Origin: Caballeronia sp. dw_276
GTDB lineage: Bacteria > Pseudomonadota > Gammaproteobacteria > Burkholderiales > Burkholderiaceae
Direction: 5' to 3'
NCBI RefSeq assembly: GCF_018449635.1
Contig: NZ_JAAVUV010000001.1
Span: 558,001-622,000 of the forward strand
DNA: 64,000 nt
Below are positions 1-9,782 of this stretch, piece after piece. Position numbers and translations under genes: made by a program. The notes under the pieces are model-generated. The model searched no databases. It saw only the letters and a list, made by a program, of their open reading frames with translations, and was not told where the DNA came from. Position 1 is the first letter of the stretch. The number at the start of each line of letters is the position of its first letter.

Positions 1-741
<741 letters not shown>

Positions 742-762
742 GGTTCACGAAAGTTTCATGAC

Positions 763-791
763 AGCCGGCGCTTTATGCGCCGGCTTTTTTT
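763..791 (+). terminator. Intrinsic terminator after the hydantoinase gene
   Basis: A perfect 9-bp stem (AGCCGGCGC / GCGCCGGCT) with a 5-base loop is followed by a run of T. It separates the hydantoinase gene from the catalase gene. Confidence 0.9.
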
Positions 792-964
792 CGCCTTGCG
801 CGTTAGCACGAATGTAAATAAACCCGAGGCAGAACGTCACTTTGCGACCAACCGCCGCTGTTGCTAAACTCATAGATGGTAATTACCGAATTGCAAGGAT
901 GTTGCCGGTCACGACTGCAAAGCGCAACGTCCTGTAAGTCCCCACAAAACCAGAAGGAGCACTG

Positions 965-2431
965 ATGGCGAACAATACCTTGACGACCGCGTCCGGCGCG
1001 CCCGTTGGCGACAACCAGAACTCGCAGACTGTGGGTCCGCGTGGACCCATTACGCTGCAGGACTTCTGGCTGATCGAGAAGCTGGCGCACTTCGACCGCG
1101 AAGTGATTCCTGAACGCCGCGTGCACGCGAAGGGATCGGGCGCATTCGGCACGCTGAAAATCACGCACGACGTCAAGAAGTACAGCAAGGCGAAAGTCTT
1201 CGACACCATCGGCAAAGAGACGAAGGCGTTCCTGCGCTTCTCGACCGTGGCAGGCGAACGCGGCGCGGCTGATGCCGAGCGCGACGTTCGTGGCTTCTCG
1301 CTGAGGTTCTATACCGAAGAGGGAAACTGGGACATCGTTGGCAACAATACCCCGGTGTTTTTCATCCGCGATCCGCTGAAATTCCCCGACTTCATCCATA
1401 CGCAGAAACGCGATCCGCGCACCAATATGCGCAGCGCCGCAAACATTTGGGACTTCTGGTCGCAGACGCCCGAGTCGCTGCATCAGGTCACCATTCTCAT
1501 GAGCGACCGCGGCATTCCGAAGAACTACCGGCAGATGCACGGCTTTGGTTCGCACACGTTCTCGTTCATCAACGACCAGAACCAACGTCATTACGTGAAG
1601 TTCCACTTCAAGTCTCTGCAAGGCATCGAGAACATCACGAATGCCGAAGCGAAGAAAATCATTGGTGAAGACCGCGAGAGCGCGCAGCGCGATCTCTACG
1701 ATGAAATCGAAAAAGGCAACTTCCCGAAGTGGCGCTTTTGCATTCAGGTCATGACAGAAGACCAGGCACGCAATCATCACGAGAATCCGTTCGACATTAC
1801 GAAAACGTGGTCGCAGAAGGAGTTCCCGCTGATCGACGTTGGCGTGCTCGAGCTGAACAAGAATCCGGAAAATTATTTCGCCGATGTGGAGCAGGCCGCA
1901 TTCACGCCGGCTAATGTTGTTCCGGGTATCGGCTTCTCGCCCGACCGTTTGCTGCAGGGCCGCTTGTTCTCTTACGGCGATACACATCGCTACCGTCTTG
2001 GCATCAATCACCATCAGATTCCGGTGAACGCGCCGCTCAATCCAAAGCACGCGCCGTATCATCGCGATGGCGCAACGCGTACGGATGGCAATCTGGGCGG
2101 CACGGCGAATTACGAGCCGAATCGTTTTGGCGTGTTCCCGCAGGACCCGTCCGTGAACGAACCGCCGCTGGCCGTGGAAGGCGATATCGAGCGCTACAAC
2201 CATCGTGAAGACGATGATTACTACAGCCATGCGCGCGCGTTGTTCAACCTGTTCAATGCGGATGAAAAGCAGCGTCTGTTTAATAACATCGGCGAGGCTA
2301 TTGCCGGGGTTCCGCAGCAGATCGTCGAGCGCCAGCTGGCGTTGTTCGACAAGGTCGATCCGGCGTACGGTGCAGGTGTTCGCCATGCACTCGGAAAGTC
2401 GGCGCCAGTGTCGGAAACGGCGTTGCCTTGA
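965..2431 (+). CDS. katA: Monofunctional haem catalase
   Basis: It converts hydrogen peroxide to water and oxygen in the cytoplasm. The 488-residue length is normal for small-subunit clade catalases. The distal-side histidine lies in [12 protein letters not shown] (H54), the distal asparagine in [13 protein letters not shown] (N127/N128), and the haem-ligand tyrosine in [14 protein letters not shown] (Y337). The start is an ATG preceded by AGAAGGAG. The gene is monocistronic, closed by a terminator at 2458-2490. The 170 bases between the previous terminator and the start must hold its promoter; no clear OxyR site could be read. A long open frame on the opposite strand is a shadow of this gene. 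Confidence 0.96.
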   Translation: MANNTLTTASGAPVGDNQNSQTVGPRGPITLQDFWLIEKLAHFDREVIPERRVHAKGSGAFGTLKITHDVKKYSKAKVFDTIGKETKAFLRFSTVAGERGAADAERDVRGFSLRFYTEEGNWDIVGNNTPVFFIRDPLKFPDFIHTQKRDPRTNMRSAANIWDFWSQTPESLHQVTILMSDRGIPKNYRQMHGFGSHTFSFINDQNQRHYVKFHFKSLQGIENITNAEAKKIIGEDRESAQRDLYDEIEKGNFPKWRFCIQVMTEDQARNHHENPFDITKTWSQKEFPLIDVGVLELNKNPENYFADVEQAAFTPANVVPGIGFSPDRLLQGRLFSYGDTHRYRLGINHHQIPVNAPLNPKHAPYHRDGATRTDGNLGGTANYEPNRFGVFPQDPSVNEPPLAVEGDIERYNHREDDDYYSHARALFNLFNADEKQRLFNNIGEAIAGVPQQIVERQLALFDKVDPAYGAGVRHALGKSAPVSETALP

Positions 2432-2457
2432 TTTGATTGGCAAGACATGAGAGAAAC

Positions 2458-2490
2458 GAAGGCCCCGCTAACGCGGGGCCTTCGTCTTTT
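2458..2490. terminator. Bidirectional terminator between katA and the Nit1C-type operon
   Basis: An 11-bp perfect stem (GAAGGCCCCGC / GCGGGGCCTTC) around a TAAC loop, followed by a T-rich tract on the plus strand. It lies between convergent genes and can serve both. Confidence 0.88.
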
Positions 2491-3765
2491 TCAAACCGTG
2501 ATTTCGTCGCGTGCTTTGGCTTCTTGATACGCGCTGACTTTATTCACAACATGCTCGGCGTCGCGCGCAACGCCGGAAAAGCGTCCTGAGCCCCAGGTAT
2601 GCAACCATGGCAGGCCGACAAAATAGATGCCATCGACGGGCGTCACGCCGCGCGTGTGCGCAGGGTAGCCACGGCCGTTGAAGATAGGTGCGTCGAGCCA
2701 GCTGAAGTCGGGCGTAAAGCCGATACACCACACAATCGAACCTATGCCGCTCGCCTCCAGATCCAGCGAAGTGCGTTCCCCGGCGGGCGCCCACACAGGT
2801 TCGTAGCGCGATCCCGGCGGCGCATCAATGCCGTTCTTCTCGATGAACGCATCGATGCCCGCGTTGATGCCGTTGAACGTCTTGTCGGCGCTATCCAGAT
2901 TTTCGATGAGGTTCGGCGCGAAATGCAGCATGCCATCGCGCAGGTCCTGAAGCCGTCCATACAACTCCATGCCTTCGGCGGCGAACTTGCGCAGATCGAT
3001 ATCGCGTCCGCCATCGCGCCCGGTCACATAGTGATTGGTGTTGTCGCGCACGCCTTCACGCAACGGATGCTGCTCGACGGGCATGTCGTAATACTTCATG
3101 TCGGCAAGCCAGTCGACCACGTCGCGGCCTCGGTAGAAACGCGCGCAACGCGGCGCTTCGCCCACCGCGAGAATGACCTTTCGTCCTGCAAGATGCAGGT
3201 CCTCGGCGATTTGCGCGCCCGATTGCCCCGACCCGACCACGAGCACCGCGCCTTCGGGCAACGCTTCCGGATTCCGATATTCCGACGACTGTATTTGGGC
3301 GATGGAACGCGGCAGGCGCTCGGCCATGCGCGGCACGATCGGCGTGTGATAGCCGCCCGATGCAATCACGATCTGGTCCGCTGTGAACGCTCCCTGAGTG
3401 GTCGAGACGCTGAACCCGCTTTCGACGTTCCGCACGACGCGCTGGACCTCCGCATGTTCGATTACAGGCGCATCGACGGTCTTGATGAAGCCGTCCAGGT
3501 ACGCAATGATTTCGTCCTTTCTCATGAATCCGTGAGGATCGTCACCCGCGTATGGATAGCCCGGCAGCGCGCATTGCCAGTTCGGCGTCACGAGGCAGAA
3601 CGCATCCCATCGCTGGGATCGCCATGTATGCGTGACTGTGTTCTTCTCCAGCACGAGATGATCGATACCTGCTTGCTTGAGGTAGTAGCTCGCGGACAAA
3701 CCTGCCTGTCCTCCGCCCACTACGATCACGCTGTAATGCGTCGTGTCCGCTGAAACGTGCGACAT
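2491..3765 (-). CDS. nitH: MSMEG_0569-family flavin-dependent oxidoreductase (NitH-like)
   Basis: The protein is a two-dinucleotide-binding flavoprotein of 424 residues related to class B flavin monooxygenases. An N-terminal FAD-binding GGGQAG motif lies at about residues 17-22 and a second GSGQSG motif for NAD(P)H near residue 176. The LEKNTVTHTWRSQRWDAF segment is typical of the group in which the family is usually annotated as MSMEG_0569-type. It is the last gene of the operon and lies 29 bases after the glycosyltransferase fusion gene. The equivalent gene in the Pseudomonas fluorescens Nit1C cluster is described as part of a set needed for cyanide utilisation; the substrate of the oxygenase itself is not known. 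The operon shares a terminator with katA. Confidence 0.85.
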   Translation of the reverse strand: MSHVSADTTHYSVIVVGGGQAGLSASYYLKQAGIDHLVLEKNTVTHTWRSQRWDAFCLVTPNWQCALPGYPYAGDDPHGFMRKDEIIAYLDGFIKTVDAPVIEHAEVQRVVRNVESGFSVSTTQGAFTADQIVIASGGYHTPIVPRMAERLPRSIAQIQSSEYRNPEALPEGAVLVVGSGQSGAQIAEDLHLAGRKVILAVGEAPRCARFYRGRDVVDWLADMKYYDMPVEQHPLREGVRDNTNHYVTGRDGGRDIDLRKFAAEGMELYGRLQDLRDGMLHFAPNLIENLDSADKTFNGINAGIDAFIEKNGIDAPPGSRYEPVWAPAGERTSLDLEASGIGSIVWCIGFTPDFSWLDAPIFNGRGYPAHTRGVTPVDGIYFVGLPWLHTWGSGRFSGVARDAEHVVNKVSAYQEAKARDEITV

Positions 3766-3794
3766 GATGCGTCCTCACTGAAAGATGGCAACGC

Positions 3795-5228
3795 TCAGAC
3801 GAGCGCGATGACCCTGACCCGGGCGTCGGGCTCGTCCATGAAACGTTCGGCATCGACTTCGATTTTCGCGAGCTGATCCATCGCGGCCGAGCACGCAAAG
3901 CCGTATTTCTCGCGCACGCGTTCGGATGCGATGTTCAATGCTTCGCGGGCGCGCGAAACGAAGTCGTCGACGGGATAGGTCTCGCCCGGCGTGAAAAAAT
4001 CGCTGACGACTTGCGATGGTGAATAGCAATTGTCTTCGCGGTTATCGGGCCACTGGATTCGGAAGTGCATGACCGGCATGGCGGGTTCCTGGAATGTTTT
4101 GAGCGTGCGGCTTGAGAGTAAGCTGCTGTAAATGTCGAGGTGTCTTTTCGCCGATGCCCGCCAGCTCATTTGTGCGAGCAACGCGGGCACGGCGTTGTTG
4201 AAATCGGTTATGTGACGGCCGCTGATGACTTGTTCTAGCGCATCGGCAATCGATTCGCTGTCGGTTGGCGTCGCCCAGCAACATGTAGCGTCATCGAGAT
4301 ACTCGGTGAACGGCGCAATGTTCGACGCCACCACCGGCGTACCGCTCGCAAGCGCTTCGAGTACGACAAGTCCGAAGCCTTCACGCAGCGATACCATGGC
4401 GAGGACATCGGCACGGCGAAAAAGTGCGGGCATGCTGGCGTCATCGATTGGTCCGGTGACGGTTACTGCATCCGTCAGGTTCAGGGCGGCAACGCGTTGC
4501 ATGAAGGCATGCGCGTACGCGTTGTGATCGAGCAGGCTTGCACCTCCCGCAATCACGAGGCGTGCCTGTGGGTGGCGTTGGAACAATTGGGCGAATGCTT
4601 CAAGCAAAGCGACGGTGTTCTTGCGCGCTTCAATGCCGCCGACCGCCAGCACAACCGGTGATCCGTCAATGCATAGAGCTCCATCTTGAAGCGTTCGATG
4701 TGTCGAATAGCGCATCAGGTCGACACCGTTAGTCACCGTGATCGCATTTACTCCGTGTGTCTCGCGCATCGCGCGACTCCACATATCGCTAACGCATAGC
4801 ACTCGATCCGCGTCACGCCACGCACGCATTTGCCAGGCGGCGAGACGGGGGTTGTCGAAGTGATCCAGATGGTGAACCGTGCGAACGAAGCGGGTTATTT
4901 CGCCTTCTTCCTTCAGTTCCGCCAGCGCGTTTCCGCTAATGCCGTCCTGTGCATGGAGCACGTCGAAACTGCCTGGATCGCAGGCTTTCAAACTTGCCTT
5001 CAAGGCGCGAATGCGTGCCTCCACCATCGCCACCGTGTGCTGTTGCGTGCCTTCGATGGTCGCAAGGATCACGCGGCACGGAGGCTCGCGAAAGAGCGAT
5101 TCGCCGGGAGCAGCGGGCGCGAAGATCGTGACGTCGTGACCTTCGTCCACCAATGCAGCGGCAAGTTCGAGCGCATGCACCACGCCGCCGCGCGGATTGA
5201 CCGAGTGCGTGGTGAGGGCGATGCGCAT
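3795..5228 (-). CDS. GT4-type glycosyltransferase (MSMEG_0565 family) fused to an MSMEG_0570-type domain
   Basis: The start is the ATG at 5228, which overlaps the stop of the preceding gene as TGATG; an upstream in-frame methionine at 5276 lies inside that gene. Residues 1 to about 375 form a GT-B glycosyltransferase (MRIALTTHSVNPRGGVVHAL at the N-terminus and the EGFGLVVLEALASGTPVV nucleotide-sugar signature). From residue 384 the sequence becomes a complete small protein of the MSMEG_0570 type, usually encoded separately (about 94 residues, starting MPVMHFRIQWPDN). There is no stop codon between the two, so the product is 477 residues. The internal ATG at 4079 has an AGGA seven bases upstream, so the small domain could also be made alone. 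Acceptor and sugar donor are unknown. Confidence 0.8.
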   Translation of the reverse strand: MRIALTTHSVNPRGGVVHALELAAALVDEGHDVTIFAPAAPGESLFREPPCRVILATIEGTQQHTVAMVEARIRALKASLKACDPGSFDVLHAQDGISGNALAELKEEGEITRFVRTVHHLDHFDNPRLAAWQMRAWRDADRVLCVSDMWSRAMRETHGVNAITVTNGVDLMRYSTHRTLQDGALCIDGSPVVLAVGGIEARKNTVALLEAFAQLFQRHPQARLVIAGGASLLDHNAYAHAFMQRVAALNLTDAVTVTGPIDDASMPALFRRADVLAMVSLREGFGLVVLEALASGTPVVASNIAPFTEYLDDATCCWATPTDSESIADALEQVISGRHITDFNNAVPALLAQMSWRASAKRHLDIYSSLLSSRTLKTFQEPAMPVMHFRIQWPDNREDNCYSPSQVVSDFFTPGETYPVDDFVSRAREALNIASERVREKYGFACSAAMDQLAKIEVDAERFMDEPDARVRVIALV

Positions 5229-6196
5229 CAGGTTACGCTCCCTGATGTTATGAACGCGTCGATTCCGAAGTTCCAAAGTTCACCGTGGTTGTCGCCATCT
5301 TGAAGGCTGACCTTGCGCGAACCATCGACGGTGCCAATTACATCGCAAGCAAGACCGCGTTCAAGGAACAGTTGCCTGACCTGTTCCACGTTCTCTTCAC
5401 GCACGGACATCACGAAGCCGAAGCTGGGAAACGCAGTGAGCCATCGCAAACGGTCAACGTCAGGCGGCGATGGCAAACGTGAAAGGTCGATATTTGCGCC
5501 CGCCCGCGAGCATTCGAGCAGCATCAACGCAGTACCCAGGGCGCCAGCCATGCTGATGTCTTTGGCTGCAGTGCAAAGACCGGTTTCGGCGAGCATCGGC
5601 AGGAGCTCGAGATCAGCGCGCAAGCGTTCAGCGGGCGCACCCACCGAAGCATTCCAGAACGGATAAGGATTTTCGAAGCGCCCACGCAGATCGACGGCCA
5701 TCATCAAACGATCGCCCGGCCTTGCATCGAAGCTGGACAACAATTTTTTCGCGCGTCCAATAATCGATACCGCCAGTTGTGCCTGATCGCTGCGCGTGTT
5801 GCTGTGGCCGCCGACAATCGGTACGTCATACGCCGACGATGCTGCTGCCATGCCCGCCAACACCTCTTCAGCGCGCTGTAAGCCGTCGCTCCAGAGTGCA
5901 TCGACTACGGCGACGGGGCGGCCGCCCATCGCATAGATGTCGCTGACGTTGACCATCACGCTGCTGTAGCCCGCAAACCACGGCATGTCGCGTACGAAGT
6001 CGCTGACCATGCCTTCGATGGCGAACAACAGGTAACCGTCGCCATCAGGGATGGCTGCGCAGTCATCGCCGTTGGCGACGTTTTCAGCCGAGGCGGGCGC
6101 ATGTCGCGCGAGCGAAGACATCACGCCTGCAATGTCCGTCTTATGGCGGAAGCCGCGCGTTTCCTTCAACGCGGCGATGAGGTCGGCCACGTTCAT
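5228..6196 (-). CDS. nitF: AIR synthase-related protein, Sll0787 family (NitF-like)
   Basis: This is a 322-residue member of the PurM/ThiL/SelD ATP-binding superfamily. The N-terminal half holds the acidic GDDCAAI stretch near residue 43 and VNVSDIYAMGGRPVAVV near 83, equivalent to the metal-ATP binding elements of ThiL and HypE; GGHSN near 130 is the second conserved loop. The family is found almost only in Nit1C-type clusters and its reaction is unknown; the fold suggests ATP-dependent phosphorylation or activation. The start codon overlaps the stop of the acetyltransferase gene by 4 bases (ATGA), and its own stop overlaps the next start by one base, which indicates translational coupling. 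Confidence 0.83.
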   Translation of the reverse strand: MNVADLIAALKETRGFRHKTDIAGVMSSLARHAPASAENVANGDDCAAIPDGDGYLLFAIEGMVSDFVRDMPWFAGYSSVMVNVSDIYAMGGRPVAVVDALWSDGLQRAEEVLAGMAAASSAYDVPIVGGHSNTRSDQAQLAVSIIGRAKKLLSSFDARPGDRLMMAVDLRGRFENPYPFWNASVGAPAERLRADLELLPMLAETGLCTAAKDISMAGALGTALMLLECSRAGANIDLSRLPSPPDVDRLRWLTAFPSFGFVMSVREENVEQVRQLFLERGLACDVIGTVDGSRKVSLQDGDNHGELWNFGIDAFITSGSVT

Positions 6197-6753
6197 GCCG
6201 CGCTCCGCGCCGACGAATATTGCGTCACGAAGCCGCTATGCGGCGTGGCGCATGGCGGATAAAAATCAAGGTCGGCCCGCATCAGATGATGCGGCCTTCC
6301 ATGCATGAGTTCCTCCGACAACGTGGTCCAGTGCAGCGCATGAAACAAGGGGGCATTCTGGCTTTGCACATGTGCGAGAAATTCCTTGCAGCCAAGCGCG
6401 TGTGCACTGCTTACAGCAAGTCTGATCAGCGTTGCGCCAATTTTCCCGTGACGCCGGAACGCCGCATGAACTGCGAGCCTTGAACCCGTCCACACGCCCG
6501 GTTCGTCCTCGTGAATGCGCACGGTGCCGACCACCTGCTCGTGCATTCCACCAATGCAACTCACCGCCACCAGCAGTTGCGCGCGGTCATCGATTTCATC
6601 GCGGTCATCGCCGACGAAGATTCCCTGTTCGATGCAGAACACCGCGCGCCGCAGCTTGTACGCTTCGTCCGCTTCCCACGGCAGCGTGGTCCACTTGATC
6701 GTGTAGCTTGCAGGCGTATAGAGGCGGGCGAGGTCTTCGGTATCGGCGAGCAT
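6193..6753 (-). CDS. nitE: GNAT-family N-acyltransferase, MSMEG_0567/Sll0786 type (NitE-like)
   Basis: The 186-residue protein has the GNAT fold: LRRAVFCIEQGIF near residue 34 matches the alpha1-beta2 region of this subfamily, and SRLAVHAAFRRHGKIGATLI near 90-109 is the acyl-CoA pyrophosphate-binding motif A (R-x-x-G-x-G-like, here RRHGKIG). Proteins of this type are named nitrogen starvation acetyltransferases because of their conserved cluster context in cyanobacteria and actinobacteria. The gene starts three bases after the radical SAM stop codon and overlaps the next gene by four bases. The acceptor is unknown. Confidence 0.82.
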   Translation of the reverse strand: MLADTEDLARLYTPASYTIKWTTLPWEADEAYKLRRAVFCIEQGIFVGDDRDEIDDRAQLLVAVSCIGGMHEQVVGTVRIHEDEPGVWTGSRLAVHAAFRRHGKIGATLIRLAVSSAHALGCKEFLAHVQSQNAPLFHALHWTTLSEELMHGRPHHLMRADLDFYPPCATPHSGFVTQYSSARSAA

Positions 6754-6756
6754 GGT

Positions 6757-7881
6757 TCAGACCTCGTAGGAAGACAGTGACGAACACGCGCCGCATTTGC
6801 CGCATCCCGCCTTGATATCGCCGGAACGCATCCCACCTGCGGAGACCATTGCACCGAGCGGTTGCAGCACGGACTTCATGAATTCGGGCGAGGGCGCCGG
6901 ATGATCTTCAAGCGGCGTGCCGCTGATCGGCACGAACGGGACCACGAACGGATAGACGCCGATGTCCACGAGTTCACGCGAGATCGAAAGAATCGCTTCA
7001 GCCGTATCTCCCAGTCCCGCGAGAATGTAGGTGCTGACCTGTCCGCGTCCGAACACGGCGACGGCCGCCTTGAACGACTCCATGTATCGCGAGATCGGCA
7101 CGCTCGCCTTGCCGGGCATGATCTGTTCGCGCAGCGCGGGCGTCACCACTTCGAGATGCATCCCCAACGTATCGATACCGCTTGCACGCATGCGCTCGAA
7201 CCACTTGTCGTCGTCGGGTGGTTCGCATTGCGCTTGTATGGGCAGGTCGACGGCTGCCTTGATTGCGAATGCACTCTCGCACAAGATCTGCGCGCCGCGG
7301 TCTTTTGTCGGCGGCGTACCTGTGGTGAGGACCATGTGCTTGACGCCATCGAGCAGGACCGCCGCGCGCGCGACTTCCGCTAGTTGCTCGGGCGTCTTGC
7401 GCGCGATCGTCCGGCCTGCCGCAAGCGACTGACCGATCGCGCAGAACTTGCAGGTCTTCTTGCGGCTCTCGTATCGAATGCAGGTTTGCAGCACTGTCGT
7501 CGCGAGCACGTCGGACCCGTGTAACGTCGCAATGTGCGAGTACGGTACGCCGTCGAAGGTTTGCATCGCGTAAAAGCGTGGCGCCTTCGGGAAGCTGATA
7601 TTTGCTATCGGGATCGAGCCACGCAGCAACGCGCTGCTGCCGCTCGCATCGGGAGCGGACGCCACGAACGGCGAATTCCACGCCGTGTTCGTGTGCACCG
7701 GAACCATGATGGTCACGCCGTCGATGGTCACCGCTTTATGATCCGACGGTCCTGCGCCGCCACGGCGGCTCGCCACGCTCACGCCCGCGCCGGGATCCGC
7801 GAGACGCAAGCCCGTCGATTGCAGTTCAGTCATCAATTGCCGGCTCGTGGCCGACATTGTCTCGCTCGCGTTCGCGTTCAA
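6757..7881 (-). CDS. nitD: Radical SAM protein, MSMEG_0568 family (NitD-like)
   Basis: The protein of 374 residues has a biotin-synthase-like radical SAM layout but with widely spaced cluster cysteines: C134, C144 and C147 give CX9CX2C in place of CX3CX2C. A second cysteine group near the C-terminus (C360, C363, C366) could hold an auxiliary iron-sulfur cluster. The [12 protein letters not shown]-like segment near residue 40 is characteristic of the family. The start is ambiguous: a TTG at 7881 has GGGGA eight bases upstream, while an ATG at 7857 begins [12 protein letters not shown] and fits family N-termini better. Either way the gene overlaps the nitrilase end by 32-56 bases. The reaction is not established. 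Confidence 0.84.
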   Translation of the reverse strand: MNANASETMSATSRQLMTELQSTGLRLADPGAGVSVASRRGGAGPSDHKAVTIDGVTIMVPVHTNTAWNSPFVASAPDASGSSALLRGSIPIANISFPKAPRFYAMQTFDGVPYSHIATLHGSDVLATTVLQTCIRYESRKKTCKFCAIGQSLAAGRTIARKTPEQLAEVARAAVLLDGVKHMVLTTGTPPTKDRGAQILCESAFAIKAAVDLPIQAQCEPPDDDKWFERMRASGIDTLGMHLEVVTPALREQIMPGKASVPISRYMESFKAAVAVFGRGQVSTYILAGLGDTAEAILSISRELVDIGVYPFVVPFVPISGTPLEDHPAPSPEFMKSVLQPLGAMVSAGGMRSGDIKAGCGKCGACSSLSSYEV

Positions 7882-8851
7882 GATGCTTTTCCCCGGTTGA
7901 AGGTGAGAAGGGGTTCATGGGCGCCGACGTGACTGCGGGGCGGTCGTTGATCGCAAGGCTCAACAGTTCCGGCCGTGCGTAGTGGCCAACTGAATCCATC
8001 ATGCGTTTGCGTTTGGTGATCAAGGACATGTCGAGGTCCGCGATCACCAGACCTTCTCCTTCGCGCAACGGCGGCGCGAGGTGCTGGCCTTCCGGCGAGA
8101 TGATCGCGGTGTTGCAGCCGCCACGAAGCGCCTTCTGCAAGCCGGGCTCCTTCGTGATGGATTCGATCTGTGATTCGGTCAGCCATCCCGTGGAATTGAC
8201 CACGAAACAGCCGGATTCCAGCGCGTGATGCCGGATCGTCACCTCGATCTGTTCGCCGAAGATGGGACCCACGAGCGAGCCGGGAAACTGGCTGCAATGG
8301 ATCTCTTCGTGTTGCGTCATCAGCGCGTATCGGGCGAGCGGGTTGTAATGCTCCCAGCAAGCCAGCGCGCCCACTTTTCCGATGCTCGTTTGCGCCACTT
8401 TCAACCCCGACGCATCGCCCATGCCCCAGATCATTCGCTCATGAAACGTCGGCGTGATCTTGCGGCGCTTGAGAAGCAGCTCACCGGTGGTATCGAAGAT
8501 GAGTTGTGCGTTGTACAAACTGCCGTGATCACGTTCGTTCACGCCGAGGACGACGACCATGCCGTGACGGCGCGCCCGTTCCGAAACCGCATCCGTCACC
8601 GGGCCGGGCACGACGACGGCTTCATCGTAGAGGCGCATGTGTTCTGCACCCGATGCAACCGGCGCCCGTACAAACGAAAAGTACGGGTAGTAGGGCAGGA
8701 AGGTCTCGGGAAACACGATTAGCTGCACGCCTTGGCGCGCGGCGTCGTCGATTGTCGCGAGGACCTTGTCGAGCGTTCCACCGGGCCGTTCGAGGTCCGG
8801 CGAAATCTGGACCGCGGCGGCACGGACGATTCTCTTGTCGGGCATGGTCAT
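7826..8851 (-). CDS. nitC: Nitrilase, Nit1 / Sll0784 family (NitC-like)
   Basis: A carbon-nitrogen hydrolase of 341 residues with the complete catalytic set: glutamate 49 in [14 protein letters not shown], lysine 131 in [12 protein letters not shown], and cysteine 165 in [15 protein letters not shown]. The CWEHYNPL context is that of true nitrilases, which hydrolyse R-CN to acid and ammonia. In Pseudomonas fluorescens the homologous gene belongs to the Nit1C cluster linked to growth on cyanide. Here it is the second gene, 25 bases after the NitB-like gene. The last 20 residues are charged and overlap the radical SAM start, so they are probably not part of the conserved fold. Confidence 0.92.
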   Translation of the reverse strand: MTMPDKRIVRAAAVQISPDLERPGGTLDKVLATIDDAARQGVQLIVFPETFLPYYPYFSFVRAPVASGAEHMRLYDEAVVVPGPVTDAVSERARRHGMVVVLGVNERDHGSLYNAQLIFDTTGELLLKRRKITPTFHERMIWGMGDASGLKVAQTSIGKVGALACWEHYNPLARYALMTQHEEIHCSQFPGSLVGPIFGEQIEVTIRHHALESGCFVVNSTGWLTESQIESITKEPGLQKALRGGCNTAIISPEGQHLAPPLREGEGLVIADLDMSLITKRKRMMDSVGHYARPELLSLAINDRPAVTSAPMNPFSPSTGEKHLERERERDNVGHEPAIDD

Positions 8852-8876
8852 TCCGTGGTCGATGGAGTCGGCGTGC

Positions 8877-9359
8877 TCAGACGGTCCACGTGTTGATGAT
8901 CAACGCGCCGTCTTTCCGATGCAGCAACTGGATATCAAGCACGTCGAGCGGGCTGATCGGCTTGATGCCCTCGATCAGCGACGCTTCGCCCTGTCCATAA
9001 AGCGCCTGCAATGCAAAGCGGCATGCGTAGACCTTGCCGCCTTCTTCCATGAACTTCTGGATCTGCTTGTTGAAGTTCAGGTGACCAGGGAATGCTTCGT
9101 CGCCGAGCGTGGGGAAACCGCGTTGCAGTCCGAGCGTCACGCCGGGACCGTAGAGCAGCACCGACGTCTCGAAGCCTTTGCGCAACAGCCGCGTGGCCTG
9201 CAGCAGGTTCACGAAGCCGATCGAGCCTTCGAACGCGACCGTATGAAACGTCACCAGCGCCTTCTCGCCCGGGGCGGCCTTGACGTCCTCAAAGACCTTC
9301 TCTTCATAGTCGACAAGATAATCGCCTTTCTTGTGCATCGGGATATTGACGGCAGGCAT
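8877..9359 (-). CDS. nitB: MSMEG_0572/Sll0783-family nitrogen starvation response protein (NitB-like)
   Basis: This is the first gene of the operon, encoding a 160-residue cytoplasmic protein with a DsrE-like fold pattern ([20 protein letters not shown] near the N-terminus, and [13 protein letters not shown] with the single conserved cysteine). Its role is unknown, but it accompanies the nitrilase in nearly all known clusters of this type. The start at 9359 is chosen because GGAG lies seven to eight bases upstream; a methionine four codons earlier would overlap that ribosome-binding site. A consensus sigma-54 promoter lies about 100 bases upstream. Confidence 0.83.
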   Translation of the reverse strand: MPAVNIPMHKKGDYLVDYEEKVFEDVKAAPGEKALVTFHTVAFEGSIGFVNLLQATRLLRKGFETSVLLYGPGVTLGLQRGFPTLGDEAFPGHLNFNKQIQKFMEEGGKVYACRFALQALYGQGEASLIEGIKPISPLDVLDIQLLHRKDGALIINTWTV

Positions 9360-9454
9360 TCTAATCTCCATTAAATAGACGATTTAATACATCGATAATC
9401 CTGGGCATCCGGTTTTTTAATGGGATGCCGACATGCTGCTTGCAAACTCAATAA

Positions 9455-9470
9455 TGCAACCGTCGTGCCA
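9455..9470 (-). promoter_or_regulatory. Sigma-54 (-24/-12) promoter of the Nit1C-type operon
   Basis: Read on the minus strand, the sequence is TGGCACG, four bases, TTGCA, which matches the RpoN consensus exactly with correct GG-to-GC spacing. It lies about 97 bases before the start codon of the NitB-like gene. This predicts nitrogen-type, activator-dependent control of the whole seven-gene operon. Confidence 0.82.
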
Positions 9471-9500
9471 TTGAATCGCTGCGTCAATGCGATCAACACC

Positions 9501-9720
9501 CGATCATTCAAACGATCAGCACTTGAGACGCTCGTAAATTTTTTTCGAACAGACCGTCAAAGCCTTGTCCAGTCTGAATTTGGCGTTGAGCCGGCATCGG
9601 GGACGCACCAACTGTGCGTGGTTTTGTTGGTGCAACGGCTCGTTGCTGGTGCAATAAACACTCAATACGTGCATTAATAGACGGCTGAAGCAATCTCCAT
9701 ACGATCATTCGATGCGATCA
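9501..9720. promoter_or_regulatory. Two copies of a CGATCATTC-N3/4-CGATCA element in the divergent region
   Basis: One copy is at 9501-9518 and the other at 9702-9720, each made of CGATCATTC, a 3- or 4-base spacer and CGATCA. One is near the sigma-54 promoter and one directly before the MocR-type gene. MocR regulators bind repeated half sites, so these are plausible operators for both directions. Confidence 0.45.
9605..9633. promoter_or_regulatory. Possible upstream activator site (inverted repeat)
   Basis: Perfect 8-base inverted repeats GCACCAAC and GTTGGTGC are separated by 13 bases; a third near-copy, GCTGGTGC, follows at 9645-9652. The site lies roughly 150-170 bases upstream of the sigma-54 promoter, the usual distance for an enhancer-binding protein, and its half sites resemble the NtrC half site GCACC. 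The activator is not identified. Confidence 0.5.
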
Positions 9721-9782
9721 ATTTGTTTTATTCGAAGATATCGTGCTATCGTTTTTTAACGCGTTTTAATCAGAGATCGTTC

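Noticed and set aside
803-964. OxyR-binding site before katA
   Set aside because: Only a single loose ATAG-like element is visible, not the four spaced half sites expected.
803-2443. A 546-codon open frame on the minus strand opposite the catalase gene
   Set aside because: It covers the catalase codons in antisense, has no recognisable domains, and the plus-strand catalase is unambiguous; long antisense frames are common in GC-rich genes.
2599-3753. A 384-codon plus-strand frame opposite the flavoprotein gene
   Set aside because: No domain signal; the minus-strand frame has two intact dinucleotide-binding motifs.
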